Shown here: piece by piece, positions 46,961 to 58,419 of the stretch
How positions within the stretch are numbered: the first letter of the stretch is position 1
Layout: each line of letters opens with the position of its first letter
Assembly (NCBI GenBank): GCA_051453625.1
Contig: JBOZIK010000001.1
Location: 275,725,193-275,789,192, forward strand
From: Welwitschia mirabilis
Lineage: Eukaryota; Gnetophyta; Gnetopsida; Welwitschiales
Direction of reading: 5' to 3'
Length of the DNA stretch: 64,000 nucleotides
The notes under the pieces: generated by a model
Told to the model about the DNA's origin: nothing
Database searches by the model: none
The model's input: the letters and a program-made list of their open reading frames with translations, nothing else
Program-made: the position numbers and the translations under genes

Positions 46961-48370
46961 CTAATTAAGAGGAAATTTTTCCTTAGCCTTGTGAGCCTAT
47001 ATGTTATGATTTTCTTCTCCTTAAGAAGTTTCCTCCTCCTAGAAACGTGTAAGAAGCGTAGGTTTATGAAATATCTATTTCAAATTTCTAAGTTGCTTCT
47101 GCTTTAGTTTAACCTAACCATTTAACTTTATATAGCTAATTCTTCCTCTAAGTTTAACTTGCTTTTGGTTCAATATCTTAACTAGTTAGAACTCAAATTT
47201 GCAATTAAGTTGAATGTTTAATTCTTACATAATAATAATTTATATTATATTAGACATACATTTTCTTAACAATGAGATATAAAATACATTATGAAGTGTT
47301 AATAATTATGATGGTAGAGCCATTTCATAAGTTATAAGATCAACTGCTTTTGTTAACTGATATGGCCCTATTAAATTTAGTGCCAACTTTCCCTTCTTGT
47401 TAAAATGATATATTCTTTTTAATGGGTATACCTTTAAAAAAACATGATCTTCTTCTTAAAATTCTATATACTTCTTTTCTTGTTTGTATATGTGGCTTGT
47501 CTATATTTTACTTTGTGTATCCTCTATCTAATTAGCCCAATGTTATCTTCTAATTCTTAAATAGATAAAACCTTAAATAGATTCTTATCCTCTATATCAA
47601 ATCAAAACAATAGCATTCTACAAACTCTTTTATAGAGAGCCTTAAATGGTACACAACCAATGGATTCTTTGTAACTATTATTTCAGGTAAATTCAATTAA
47701 GGCTAATGATCTATTCAAGATTCACCAAAATTTAGTATTATTATTTAATAAGTCTTTTAAAATTTACTTTGTTATTTTTGTTTGTCTATCAACTTGAATA
47801 TGGAAATCTATGCTTTAGTTTAATTTAATACCAAGCTTCCCATTGAATAATATGTAAAACATGAATGTAAAGGTGATATTCCTATCTAAAACAATTATTT
47901 TTGAAATCCCATGAAGTCTTACTATGTTTCTTATATATTCCCTTTAATTCTTTTAGCTAAAACATATATTTGATTAGGCACAAGTGTTTACTTTTAGTTA
48001 AGAGAAAAACTACCACCATTACGACATTAAATCCGATCTTTGTTGTAGGTAGACTTTTAATAAAATCCATTTCAATAGTTTCTTATTTTCATTCTGATAC
48101 TTTATGATGATATAAAGCATTTATTAAGTGCTTATGCTTTGCTTTACTAGCTAACAAGTTATACATATTACCATAAAACTATCTATTTTTTATTTTTATT
48201 CCTAACCATCAATAACATTTCTTGATATCTCTATAGATTTTATTAACTCTTGGATAAATTCATACTTGATTACGTGAAATTTATCAAAACTTATCTTCTT
48301 GATGTACTTAACATTAGGTACCACAACCTTACCCAAATGGTTTACTAAACCTATAGTACTAAATCATTCT
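46961..48370 (-). pseudogene. Chromovirus integrase and chromodomain remnant, element C
   Basis: On the minus strand the integrase core shows EYIRNIVRLHGISKIIVLDR (near 47945-47890; the LDRN/SDRD Asp is retained) and GIKLN-SIDFHIQVDRQTKI (FHPQTDGQ region, near 47800). Then come LALIEFT-NNSYKESIGCVP (near 47700), RRES-type GKLALNLIGPY and HNVFYISLLRK (near 47270-47330, family HNVFHVS.LRK). The C-terminus contains YKVKWLG-stop-TKAEAT-stop-KFEIDI (near 47130-47065), the VKW.G....EATWE.E.D chromodomain pattern with Gln and Trp lost to stops. It ends with TFLGGGNFLRRRK, similar to the usual Tekay/Del-like tail. Chromodomains steer insertion into heterochromatin. Confidence 0.75.
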
Positions 48371-49850
48371 AATCCTTCTTCTTTAACCTTCTTTCATAAG
48401 GAATAATTCTGCTAATCATTAAATATCATCTTATATAAATTAGTATTTACTCTTAGGTGATGGATTAAATGTCTTCTTATAGTTAAAGAATATACCATTA
48501 TATTTTCTTTTTCTATATAAAAATTGACTCTTACATCATAATCTTGTAAAAACTCTACCTATCTTCTCTGTGTGAGATTTAGGTTGGATTGGATATAAAT
48601 ATATTTTAGACTCTTATGATCTATTCAAATTTCTACATGATTTTCATAGAAGTAGTGTCTCTAGTTCTTAAGTGTATGAATTACTAGACCTAATCTGAAA
48701 TCATACATTCAATGATTTTTTTCATAATCTTTAATTGTTCATAGTAATCTATAATAACTTTACCATCTTTAATTAAAACTACTCCTATTTCTTTTCCTAA
48801 TACATCATTATAAACTACATAAGGATTTTCTAGTCTTAACATCTTTAAAGCAAGTTCTGAGGTAAGGATTTATTTTAATGCCTAAAAATCTCTCTCACAT
48901 TACTTAGTCTATTTATATTAGTTATCCTTTCTTAATAGAGAAGTTGAAGGGATATAAACCTTAAAAAAAAATTGGTTATGAAACTTCCATGATAACCTAT
49001 AAGACCAAGGAAAATCCTTACCTCTATTACTAATTTTGACTTAGGTAAATTCATAACTACCTAAATCTTATCATGATTTATACTAATCCCTTCTTTTGAT
49101 ATTACATAACCCAACAATTTAATGGTTAATAGGAAAACTCAAATGTTTTTGGATTTTCATAAAATTGATTTCTTCTTAAGATATTCAATATTGTTCTTAA
49201 ATGCTTCTCATGAGCTTTCTTGGTTATAGAGTATATCAATACACCATTAATAAAAATTAGAATAAATTTATCTACATATTCTTTAAATATAATATTCATT
49301 ATTATTATAAATGCTACTCAAGAATTGGTGAGACTAAAAGAAATAACTTGGAATTCAGAATGTTCATATTAGATTTTAAAATTAGTTTTAAAAATATCCT
49401 CTTGCTTAATTTGGAGATAGTGATATTCTGATTTAAGATCCAATTTAGAGAATATTCTATCATATTTTAGCTAATCAAACAAGTCTTCTATTCTTAGTAA
49501 GGGATAGTTGTTCTTGATTATTACTCAATTTAGCATCTTGTACCTACACAAATTCTTAGTATTTCATCATTTTTTCCCAACTAGGACTATTGCACCCAAA
49601 TAAAATATGCTTTACCTAATTAAATCCATATCTATTAAGCTATTAATTATGTTTTTAATTCTACTAACTCAGTAAGAGAAATTCTATAATGGGCTCTAGA
49701 TATGGGATCTACACCAACTTTCAAAGATATTTTAAAGTTATCCTTCCTACTAGATGGGCATCTTGGTAATTCATTTAGAAATACATCCACATACTCCTAT
49801 AGCTTTGGAATTTTTAAATTTTTTTGTGAAGATTACAAAGAGGATAAAAA
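48371..49850 (-). pseudogene. Chromovirus reverse transcriptase and RNase H remnant, element C
   Basis: The minus strand reads EYVDVFLNELPRWPSSRKD (near 49800), VGVDPISRAHYRISLTELVE, LGAIVLVGKK (near 49590), LCRYKMLN-VIIKNNYPLLR, IEDLFD-LKYDRIFSKLDLKS (near 49480-49420), then FKTNFKI-YEHSEFQVISFS and VDKFILIFINGVLIYS (near 49250-49300). The catalytic F-I-D-D has become F-I-N-G, so the enzyme is dead even without the stops. RNase H follows with IDHKSLKYIFIQSNLNLTQR (near 48640-48570) and VEFLQDYDVRVNFYIEKENI (near 48540-48500, family FL.DYD....YHPGKAN). Open frames on the plus strand here (e.g. 49702-49965) are antisense shadows. Confidence 0.8.
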
Positions 49851-50199
49851 CTTCACTAATCCAAATTCCTTATCTCTTCTAACTTTCTTTCTTAGCTATT
49901 TACCTTTAATTAAATTCAGCTTGATAGAGCTATGCTTAATTGGTAATTTATTATGTCATTTCTAGGACCCAAAACTATAACTTTTCTACTAAAGTTGCCA
50001 TCTATTTGAGCCTTGTCTTCTTGTAGTAACTTCATACCTTTAATGATATCAAAGTAGCTTGATTCTAAAATTAGAAGTTACACTTTAAAGATAGGACTAA
50101 TAACATTTAGATTGCATATAGGAGTTTCACTAAGCATTCTAACCTTACTACTATCTGAAAGTTTCACTATTAATTAGTTTCTATTTTTAATTATAGGGA

Positions 50200-50300
50200 A
50201 TAATATTTCAACTAACAAAAGGAAAATAAAAAGTTTGATACTCATGGATCTAATAAAATTCTTATAGAGGGCTAATAATGTACCTATGATCTCTAAAATT
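50200..50300 (-). pseudogene. Chromovirus aspartic protease remnant, element C
   Basis: Minus strand near 50262-50231 encodes RILLDP-stop-VSNFL, the LLDSGAS-x-SF-type active site with Ser changed to Pro and Gly lost to a TGA stop. The surrounding frames are otherwise too decayed to follow. It lies between gag and RT as expected. Confidence 0.5.
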
Positions 50301-50579
50301 ATCAGAGATTAGAACCCTTTATTAGAAATTGAGGAATATAACTTTATAACATTATTTAGGGCTATTTTTGTTTCTTTATTCAAGGGAATTTTCTAACCAT
50401 ATGATAACCTCTAAAATTATAACATCATAAACCTCTAAAATTTTTAGTTAAAGAAATTCCAATTTTCACTAGTTTAATGATCTACTCTTTTCTTAAGAAT
50501 GCTACAAATGCATTACATTAGCCTTAATCATGTTAAATCTATTATTATTCATAGTTGATGATATGTTCTTGGAGAATTG

Positions 50580-51355
50580 CATTTTTCTTAATTACATATG
50601 TCTACTCTCTTATAGTGTTCTTTTGGTTTCCTTAAAGTTCTTATTTCTAAACCAAGATTCTTCATTAATTCTATCCTTCTCTAGAGCTTCTCCAAGAGTG
50701 TTATGGTAGAAGTGCTTAAATTAGCTTTGGATCATAGGATTTAGACTTGATACTAATCTATTTACCTTTATTATCTCACTTCTAACTATTTTTGAGGTAT
50801 AACTTAGTAGATCTATAAATTTATTCTCATATTGATCCACTATTATAAAGTGTTATTTGTTGTAGAACTTTTATTCCTTTACATTTATATAGTATTCTAA
50901 TACATACCTACATTAAAATCTAGCTTTAAACTCTTCCTAAGTTAGGTAATCTAGAAATTGGGTTCATGCTCTCTTTACTTTCCATCACACTATTACATGT
51001 TTCTTTAGTTGGTGAGTCAATAAGGAAACCTTTTACTCTAAAGTAAAATTGAATAATTCTAATTCTATTGATATGGATACTAATCATGCTTTATCCTTAA
51101 CTACATTATCTAATCTTTCAAACATTAAAGGCTTTGTTTTTCTAGATTGCATCATCAATTTAACTACATTATCTAATCTTTCAAACATTGAAGGATTTGT
51201 TTTTCTAAATCACATCATAAATTTTCTAGATAGTTTTTTAGCATTTCTTCCATTATTCCTATCCTATAGTTCATCAACTGAGCTATTAACTAATTTAGCC
51301 AAAGACTTAACATTAGCAAGATGAATCACTTCTCTTCTAGGGGTCATCTATTAAT
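50580..51355 (-). pseudogene. Chromovirus gag remnant with internal duplication, element C
   Basis: The minus strand from about 51352 reads MTPRREVIHLANVKSLAKLV, then FRKTNPSMFERLDNVVKLMM, SRKTKPLMFERLDNVVKDKA, LVSISIELELFNFTLE, VSLLTHQLKKHVIV-WKVKRA, EEFKARF, VDQYENKFIDLLSYTSKIVR, VNRLVSSLNPMIQS and HFYHNTLGEALEKDRINEES. This is the Retrotrans_gag domain of plant chromoviruses. The string around PxMFERLDNVVK occurs twice because 63 bases (51101-51163) are duplicated in frame at 51164-51226. The zinc knuckle is not recognisable. The plus-strand open frame at 51049-51324 is antisense. Confidence 0.8.
51101..51226. repeat. 63-bp in-frame tandem duplication in gag
   Basis: Two copies beginning CTACATTATCTAATCTTTCA at 51101 and 51164, 63 bases (21 codons) apart. 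They differ at several positions, so the duplication is not recent. Confidence 0.85.
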
Positions 51356-51407
51356 TCTTAAAAGGCCTTAAATTCTACTATTAATAAGAAAACTTTGTTA
51401 AACATAT

Positions 51408-51423
51408 GTCTTTGATATCAAGA
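51408..51423 (-). promoter_or_regulatory. Primer-binding site remnant, element C
   Basis: Minus strand TTGATATCAAAGACATATG adjoins the LTR end GGTAACA and resembles TTGGTATCAGAGC(A), the tRNA-Met type site, after G-to-A changes and one extra base. Confidence 0.55.
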
Positions 51424-53562
51424 TGTTACCATTTCATCCCTCAGAAGTCCTAGGTATTAGATTTAACATTGACTGCTTTCTTATTACTGAGTAAAGCTTA
51501 AAGGATAAATTAGTAGCATTATAACATTACATAATTATCTATTAAACATTCGTGTTAATACTTAAACTATAGATTTTCATAATTAAAATATTCCTTGCTC
51601 TTAAGCTATTATTAAGAATTTTTGCTAAGACATGCGCCTTCAGACCCCTTTAAGAAAATTAATGATCAGATAACTCCTCTTTTTAAGTTTAGACTTAAAA
51701 TTTCATAGTTTAGAGTCAATTAATTAGAGAAACTATTTAATTAAGGAATTAAACCTCTATTAAACCCACACCTACTACTTGTAGCCATATCTTATAAAAA
51801 TATTCACAGTAATAAAGGAGGTGAAAATTCTCTATTTTTACTAATTTACCTTTTTTATTAGGATTAGACTTCCTTTTACGACTTAGTTTATGTAATAGTT
51901 TTCACTTATGTTAAAATCAATCTTTGTCTTTTTTTTTTTTTTTTTTAGCTTTTAAAAGTTTAGGTCCTTTAAAAAGTAGTACTAAAAGGGCCTAATAGGT
52001 TTAAGGGAAGTGAAATTCCCCTTTTTTTTAACTATATAGTTTCTATTAAAGGATAAAAATATAACTTTCAAAAACATATTTATTGGAAAAATGTATTAGA
52101 ATTTTGATATACTCACATTTTACAAAGCATAAAAGGTATGTTACACAAATTAAAAATTCATTCTTTTAGTTTTACAACTTCCAAATATAATGAACATGTT
52201 TATAAAATTAGAATAAATCCTAGTGAAATACATTTTGATTTTCTTCAATAACATCTCTACTAGAAAAGTTTTTTAAATAAATAAGTGTATATAAAATAGA
52301 CTAAAACACATTAGAAGCTAAATATTCTTAAGTAGAACACATTATAATTAGATATCTAATAATTAAAAGTATAGAAATGGGACTAAATCTATCATTTTTA
52401 AGGATATAGCTATTACAGAAAATAAATTATTAAAGAAAAATGTAAAATGTAAATTTCTTATCTTCTAGTATTGTTATTTGTAAATAATTTATCATCAATT
52501 AAATCATAATGAAAAGGTAATAGGATTACACTTAAATAATAAAAAAATCAAATAATAAAAGGAATAACCAAAAAAAGCAATGGGTTGAATTCTATAATCC
52601 ATTTTTCAAAGCCTTACAAACAAGGTTGAAATGAAATAATAATTTACAAGAATAAAAGCTAAGTCTAATGGGTAAGACTTTATAGCAAAAAAATGAATTT
52701 TGAACTTTCAAATCTAATAAATAAAAATTTATAACAATTCTACATGTAGAGATCAATAGCACCACTCTTATAACTTTTTACCCTTTTAATGAGTATTCTA
52801 AAATCTTAAATACTTTCAAAAACTATGTTAAAAGAGTGTACAAGATTAAGAAAGGGCTAAAATAATGCCTAAATTTTCAAAATAAACCTGATAGTATCAT
52901 TCTCAAATCCTTTTTACTCTTTTAATAAGCATCTTAAAATTTCAAGTACCTCCGAAAGATATGTTAAAAGAGTTTGTAGGGTTAAGAAAGGCTATAGATT
53001 ATGTTTGTACCTATAAAATGAACCTAACAGCATTAATCTTAAACCCTTTTTATCCTTTAATAAACATTTAAAATGTTTAGGTACCTTTAAAAGCTATGTT
53101 AAAATACTTTACATGATAAGAAAGGCTAAAATAAAATTGAAGGAAAAAGGTGCTAGGAAAAGAAAAGAGTATGCAAATATATAGAAAGTTAAAGGAGAGG
53201 AAGAAGGGTTGTTAATTTAATAGGAAGAGGGGGTGGGAAAAATGGAAAAAGAACTTTGAAGGGTATCTTTGGGAACTTGATGGAGGTATTCTATAACTTT
53301 GAAGAAGGTCTTTGAGAACTTAAGAGTAAGTAAGATACAAAACCATAAATGACCTATGACTTAGTTCAACTTATTTATGTATCTACTCAGGATGCATGCT
53401 ATAGCCCATAAAATAGAATACTTAAATTATTTCTTATCTATATTTTTATCCTTAACCTTTCCTTAATTATTCTCCTTCTTTTATCTATTTTTTCTTAACA
53501 CCATCTTTACATAGATAAAAATTAAAATTATTAAATAAGTACACATATATTACCACAAAAAT
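51424..53562 (-). repeat. Chromovirus LTR, right copy (5' LTR of element C), truncated
   Basis: Starts TGTTACCATTTCATCCC, a common start of Tekay/Del-like LTRs read in reverse. It is collinear with 43303-45690, including the three 136-base units (52790, 52926, 53061), a 23-base-unit cluster at 53240-53335 and a poly-T tract at 51931-51948. Similarity stops near 53562, where the left copy goes on for about 530 bases, so this end is deleted or interrupted. Confidence 0.7.
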
Positions 53563-54860
53563 ATAAATGTGGAAGGTATTCTTTGTAGTCTGAGTTAATT
53601 CATGAAGATACAATAGTTAGGGACTTTTAAGAATCTTTATTATAAACTTATTCTAAAGAAAACTAATCTAGAAATTTAAATTAAAAATAGAAAAATCTTC
53701 AATTCTAAACTCATGAAACCCTAATAATTATAGAATGTAAAATATTATTTTTATAAATAATTAGATTTTATCCAAGCTTATACTTTAGTTGTCAAAACCC
53801 AAACCACTAAAATTACTAAAGTCTTGATGAATAAACTTCTCATGAAATCAATAGTTCTGAATTTTCTCCTACTTATGCTCTTATAAGATTTGTGTAGAAA
53901 ATGTAACATCTGCAAATTAGAATTTTAATATCTTAAAAGACAATATAAAGATCATTGAAACAAGTAAAAAGCTAATAAATAAATCGACACTTCAATACAA
54001 ATGGAACTTGAAAACCCTGAACTTTCATTTATCATAAATAAATTAATTTTACAAGATGTATTCTCTTTTTTAATCAAACTTTTTAAATGCCCAGCAAGAG
54101 GAAAAGAATGTTGTAATAGTGATTATAGAATTTAGTCCACTTTGTTCTTGGCTATTATAAAGCATTTAGGCTTAAACACATGGTACGTTTGACTAGTTAA
54201 CTACAACATTATATATGTAATAAACTTTGATGTATATAATGTTTTCTCCATAGTAATGAAGGAAAAGAACATTTATTTGCAAAGGTATTACTCTATTCTA
54301 GACATCTTTGGTAGGTAGTTGTGATTCCTTCCCAAACTAAATGCCGCTTATATCTCTTGATCTCCCTTAATTCAATGTTTCTTCTCTTTTTTATTAAAAT
54401 GTCTTCTACATAATAAAAAATATCATTCATAAGTCTATTATAAAATGCCATTTGGACATTAATAATTAAATTTAGGAAATAATTGATCATATAATAATAG
54501 AAAAGACTTCCCTTTTTTTTGTTCTTACATATTCACAGACATTGAATTTCATCATAAGATATAGCTTAGCATTAATTAAACATCATATATAAATATATTA
54601 TAGTTATGATCTACAATTTAACACAATTCCCTATAGTGATACTTAGAGTTTAGACTTTTAATGATTGACTATTAGGCCATATGCGATAAATGTTATACAT
54701 TTTCCAATAGTCTATAGAATCATGGCTAATTTCTGATCCAAAAGAGATATAATTTCAAAAAAAAAAAATCCTACTAGTATGAAATATCACCACTGATTCG
54801 AAAAATACTATTTAAATGTATGCATGCTAATTTAGGTGTGATTGAAAAAAATGCTAAAAG
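53563..54860. other. AT-rich stretch without recognisable gene
   Basis: No coding similarity is recognised. By position it could contain the 3' LTR of the minus-strand element whose extra ORF begins just to the right, but I found no partner repeat in the window. Confidence 0.5.
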
Positions 54861-54869
54861 AAAGAAGTA

Positions 54870-56500
54870 AATTGCATAAACATTGTCTCTTTTCTTAAAG
54901 GACTATACTTGAAAGTCTATGTTGTCAAATTCCTATTCAAAGGTTCTCCTATGCGATTGTCCAAGCATTGTTGATTCTTCCATTAAATCTTGAATGCCTA
55001 GTTTTTATGCAAGGGATTTTAGAATCATATTCTATCATTCAAATGCATTTTTTACTTGCCTAATTTCATAAATCAAGCCATATTTGACTTACTTTAGTAT
55101 TCCTACTAGATCATCTAATTTTGTAGATGACTCTTCCCACTATTTTTTTATGGTTCTAGGATCAGGAAAATTTGATAAAGTCATTCCTACAACTACAGTT
55201 ACTGGAGTATGTTATTTTAGTTTTTCGAATCATCAACTTTGAGCCCAAATAAATTAAGCAGATTATCATCTAGTATCACCAAATAAATTTGTATCCTTAT
55301 GTCTCTAAGAGGAACATTCTTCTCTTTCAAAATTCAATTTCACAAGCATGGAAATGGTAGCCTATTTTGCTTCTTAGATAATAAAAATCATTTAATCTTT
55401 GAAAAAATAAATTAGGGAGATTTACTATTTTTTCTACTTTGATATTTAAGAAAACTTCTATACAATATATCACGGTAAAGAAATGATGAGAAACTCCTTA
55501 AATGTTTCTTATTAGCCCTTGAAAAATCATTTACCATATAGGGGTGAGAACATCCCGTTTAAATCTTTCCAATTTAATTATTACCTCCTTTTTTATAACC
55601 TCTATTTTCTTAAATTCTGTAATTACTCTTATTTTATTTTGTAGTGAGTGATCCTCTTTAACTAACAATCCTATCTTAGGTAAACTAGTGATATGAGAGA
55701 TAATCTGAGAAGAGACACATATCTTTATTCCATTTATAATTGCTCAAATCTTTGCCTCCTTGTTGGTTTTATCATTCATTTCCTCATGAAGCTCCATACT
55801 CACATAAAATCGTTTCATCTCTAAGGGAGTAAAGCTACCTTTTTTTTTCAACTACATAGATCCAATTATTTTTTGTAAGTTTGTAGAATATGTTAGTCCA
55901 TAGTTTTTAAAATTTTTACATCAAATCGATTTCTTCAACAAATCCCCAATTATGAATTTTAAGTAATCCCTATTGTTATTATTTAGTAAATTGTAATAAA
56001 TATCTATGTTGAGATTTGGATTATGTAGTAGAAGTTTAGCATTATTCTATGATCTATATTAGGGATTAAGGATTGTCCTTTTAGCTCCCTGATTTGTTTT
56101 TCAATTTTCACTCTATTTTTCCTAAATGGAGTGTTTCCTATAAATGTTTCTTAGCTATTTTTTATTGAAATGAAGCTAGTGTAATAATGTTTCCAACCTT
56201 TGCTCTTTAATGTCTTATGGCTTTTACCTATTTTTTTGGTCTTAGGACTTCATTTTTTTAATTTGTATTTTGTCCTTTTAATGAATGAATGCTTCTTTCA
56301 TTTGTGCCCTTAGCCTCTCTAGTGTTATAGGTTTTGGAATTACTTTCATGGTAGAGTTGTGTTTTTGTCTTTATTCTACTATTTCGTTTTTACTATTTTG
56401 TTTGGATTAACAAGTAGGAGTTCTTTTCTCCCAGCATTCTTGTCTACTAATTTTTTAATTTTGGGTTCTATTTTTTCCCTTAACTCTATCTATTAACATT
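54870..56500 (-). pseudogene. Extra ORF of gypsy element F/H
   Basis: The minus strand from about 55900 to 54900 gives a long frame with few stops: FTPLEMKRFYVSMELHEEMN (near 55830-55770), INGIKICVSSQIISHITSLP (near 55740-55690), then KEDHSLQNKIRVITEFKKIE, IKKEVIIKLERFKRDVLTPI, VFLNIKVEKIVNLPNLFF, HTPVTVVVGMTLSNFPDPRT, SSTKLDDLVGILK and LGIQDLMEESTMLGQSHRRT. The FY...I.I..S..I..I.SLP pattern is the one seen in the extra ORF of element D. It lies about 2 kb downstream of integrase F in the same strand, the arrangement of element D, so the two probably belong to one element. Upstream of 55900 the frame is poorly preserved. Function is unknown. Confidence 0.55.
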
Positions 56501-57868
56501 GGTGTTTCCATTTTTAAGTTTTCTTATATCTATAATTTATTACACTAATATCACATATTTGTTTGGTATTGTGCATGAATTAAGAAAATGTAGAATAAAG
56601 CTTGAATGAAAGTGTAATAGGGTAAAATACACATAATACATAGAACACAAGACATATAAAAATAAAATGCAAAGTATAAGAAAAATAATGTAAGACATAT
56701 GAAAACAGTTGGGAACTAAGTAAGTGAACCTTATTTTTATTTGAAATGTAATTGCTGAAAACAAGAACACAAAACAAAAATATACCCTTAATATAAAAAA
56801 TAACATTAATAAAACACTATGTTAACATACCTACTTATGGTGGAGAAAGTAATGTTGAGGCATAGTTGAAGGATGATCTATTCAAGCAAAGAGAAACTAT
56901 GGTCCTTCTATTTCAAAGAAATCTATTTGCAATTAAAGAGATGCATGTTGTTAGCACATGTGATAATAACTATTTTAAGGGAAATTATATATATATAATT
57001 TTTAATACTTTAAAAGACTACCACAACATTGACTTACTAGAGAAACATTGTATATACAATATTTATTTGAGTACTTTGTAACTAGCTACAAGCATGATGG
57101 CATTTGGGAAAACTCAAAATGGACTTTGTATCATACAAAGTGAATTTTAAAATTTTGTGAAGTGCTCAGTAATTGCATTCAAATGTATTTAATTTTATTT
57201 TCCAACATTTTCATGTTTTCTTGTGCTTAAAAATTTATGGACTATGATCTTCGATTCTTAAGAAAGTTATGGATTAAAATCAATTACTACTGAGGGGGGA
57301 TGCACTACATTATTTAGATGAATGGTCAATAGTAACAGTCAATTATACCCAATAATTAATTAGAAATTAAATGATAAAGGTTGTATGATGTTGAAGATAT
57401 TAGAACATTCTAGAACAAGTTCAACCATTGAAATTATTTTCAAATAGCCCTTAAATATAATATGAGAAAATTTAAAGGTAGTTAGTTCCAGTTTGAAGAC
57501 AACAAGGAGAATGATGAAAAAAAGGGCCATTAAAATTAATAGATTTAATTAGACTTAAGTTTTAATTTAACCCTTTTATAGCTAAAATTGCATTTCCAAG
57601 TTTAGCACACCTCCACAATAGGTGTATTCCCTAGATAAAGTAATGGATTTTTAGCCTACTATGCTCCTGATAGATGATACAACATTCATTTGAATCTGGA
57701 AGTGCATCCTCATGGAGTTTTAAACCATGCAATTGACATTCGTAAATGCTAAAGCACTAAAACACATCAAAAATTCAACACTGTAGTTTTAGATAGTAGT
57801 TCTAGAACATCTAAATAACCATGATGAGATTTAAAAATGTTGATCATGGATTGTGGGCACCTATTACT

Positions 57869-57896
57869 TTAGTTTTTCTCTCTCTCTCTCTCTTTA
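57869..57896. repeat. CT microsatellite
   Basis: TTTTCTCTCTCTCTCTCTCT run of about nine CT units. Confidence 0.9.
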
Positions 57897-58199
57897 CTTC
57901 AAACTTTTATTATTTGATCCCTATTTTTATATTTTAATTCTTGTTATGTTAATCTAGAAGATAACTATTATTTCATATATACATTATTATATATAATAAA
58001 AAAAATTTAAGAGCTAAATTAGATAACAATAAATGGTTGGTCTAACAATTTATGTCCTAATTCATTAAGAAAATTACCTCAATTAAATTTAAAGATTACT
58101 TTGTAATATCTTGAGGATAGTAAGACTTTAGCTATTGACCATTCATTATAAAAATATTATTTTCTTTAAGAGTTGCAATTGAAACTAAACCATTGTTAA

Positions 58200-58345
58200 T
58201 GACTACTTACCAGAGTGGTAAGGTCATAGACACATGGACTTAGAGATCCAAAGTTCAAACCTTGGTAGTTGCAAGGAATATAAATAGAATAGATTTTGTA
58301 AACCCAAGTGCCACTAGGCATTTGTATGGCATAAAATTATCTACC
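58200..58345 (+). repeat. Possible tRNA-derived SINE
   Basis: GACTACTTACCAGAGTGGTA (58201-58220) contains an A-box-like TACCAGAGTGG, and AGTTCAAACCTTGG (58253-58266) contains a B box that fits GTTCAAACC exactly. The spacing is about 35-40 bases as in tRNA-like heads. An unrelated tail follows. Similar heads are common in plant SINEs. No convincing cloverleaf forms, so a tRNA gene is unlikely. Confidence 0.45.
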
Positions 58346-58419
58346 TGCTATTGCTTTAAAAAATTGAAACTTATCCATTAGTATGTTGTTTTATGACAAT
58401 GAAAGAGCCTTGTTACCTC

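Larger units (their letters stand above)
56501..58419. other. Spacer of element F/H without recognisable gene
   Basis: AT-rich sequence between integrase and extra ORF, holding a CT microsatellite and a SINE-like piece listed separately. An 88-codon hydrophobic open frame on the minus strand (56540-56806) has no family features and looks like chance. Confidence 0.5.

Noticed and set aside
49702-49965. Plus-strand open frame of 87 codons
   Set aside because: Antisense to the chromovirus RT N-terminal region (EYVDVFLNELPRW...), which explains the openness.
51049-51324. Plus-strand open frame of 91 codons with internal repeat
   Set aside because: Antisense to chromovirus gag; its internal repeat is the 63-base duplication of gag.
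56540-56806. Hydrophobic 88-codon open frame on the minus strand
   Set aside because: AT-rich sequence readily gives Phe/Leu/Ile/Tyr frames. There is no family signature, and an overlapping frame at 56580-56777 is equally open.
58200-58275. Functional tRNA gene
   Set aside because: A and B boxes are present but acceptor and anticodon stems do not pair convincingly; a SINE head is the better reading.
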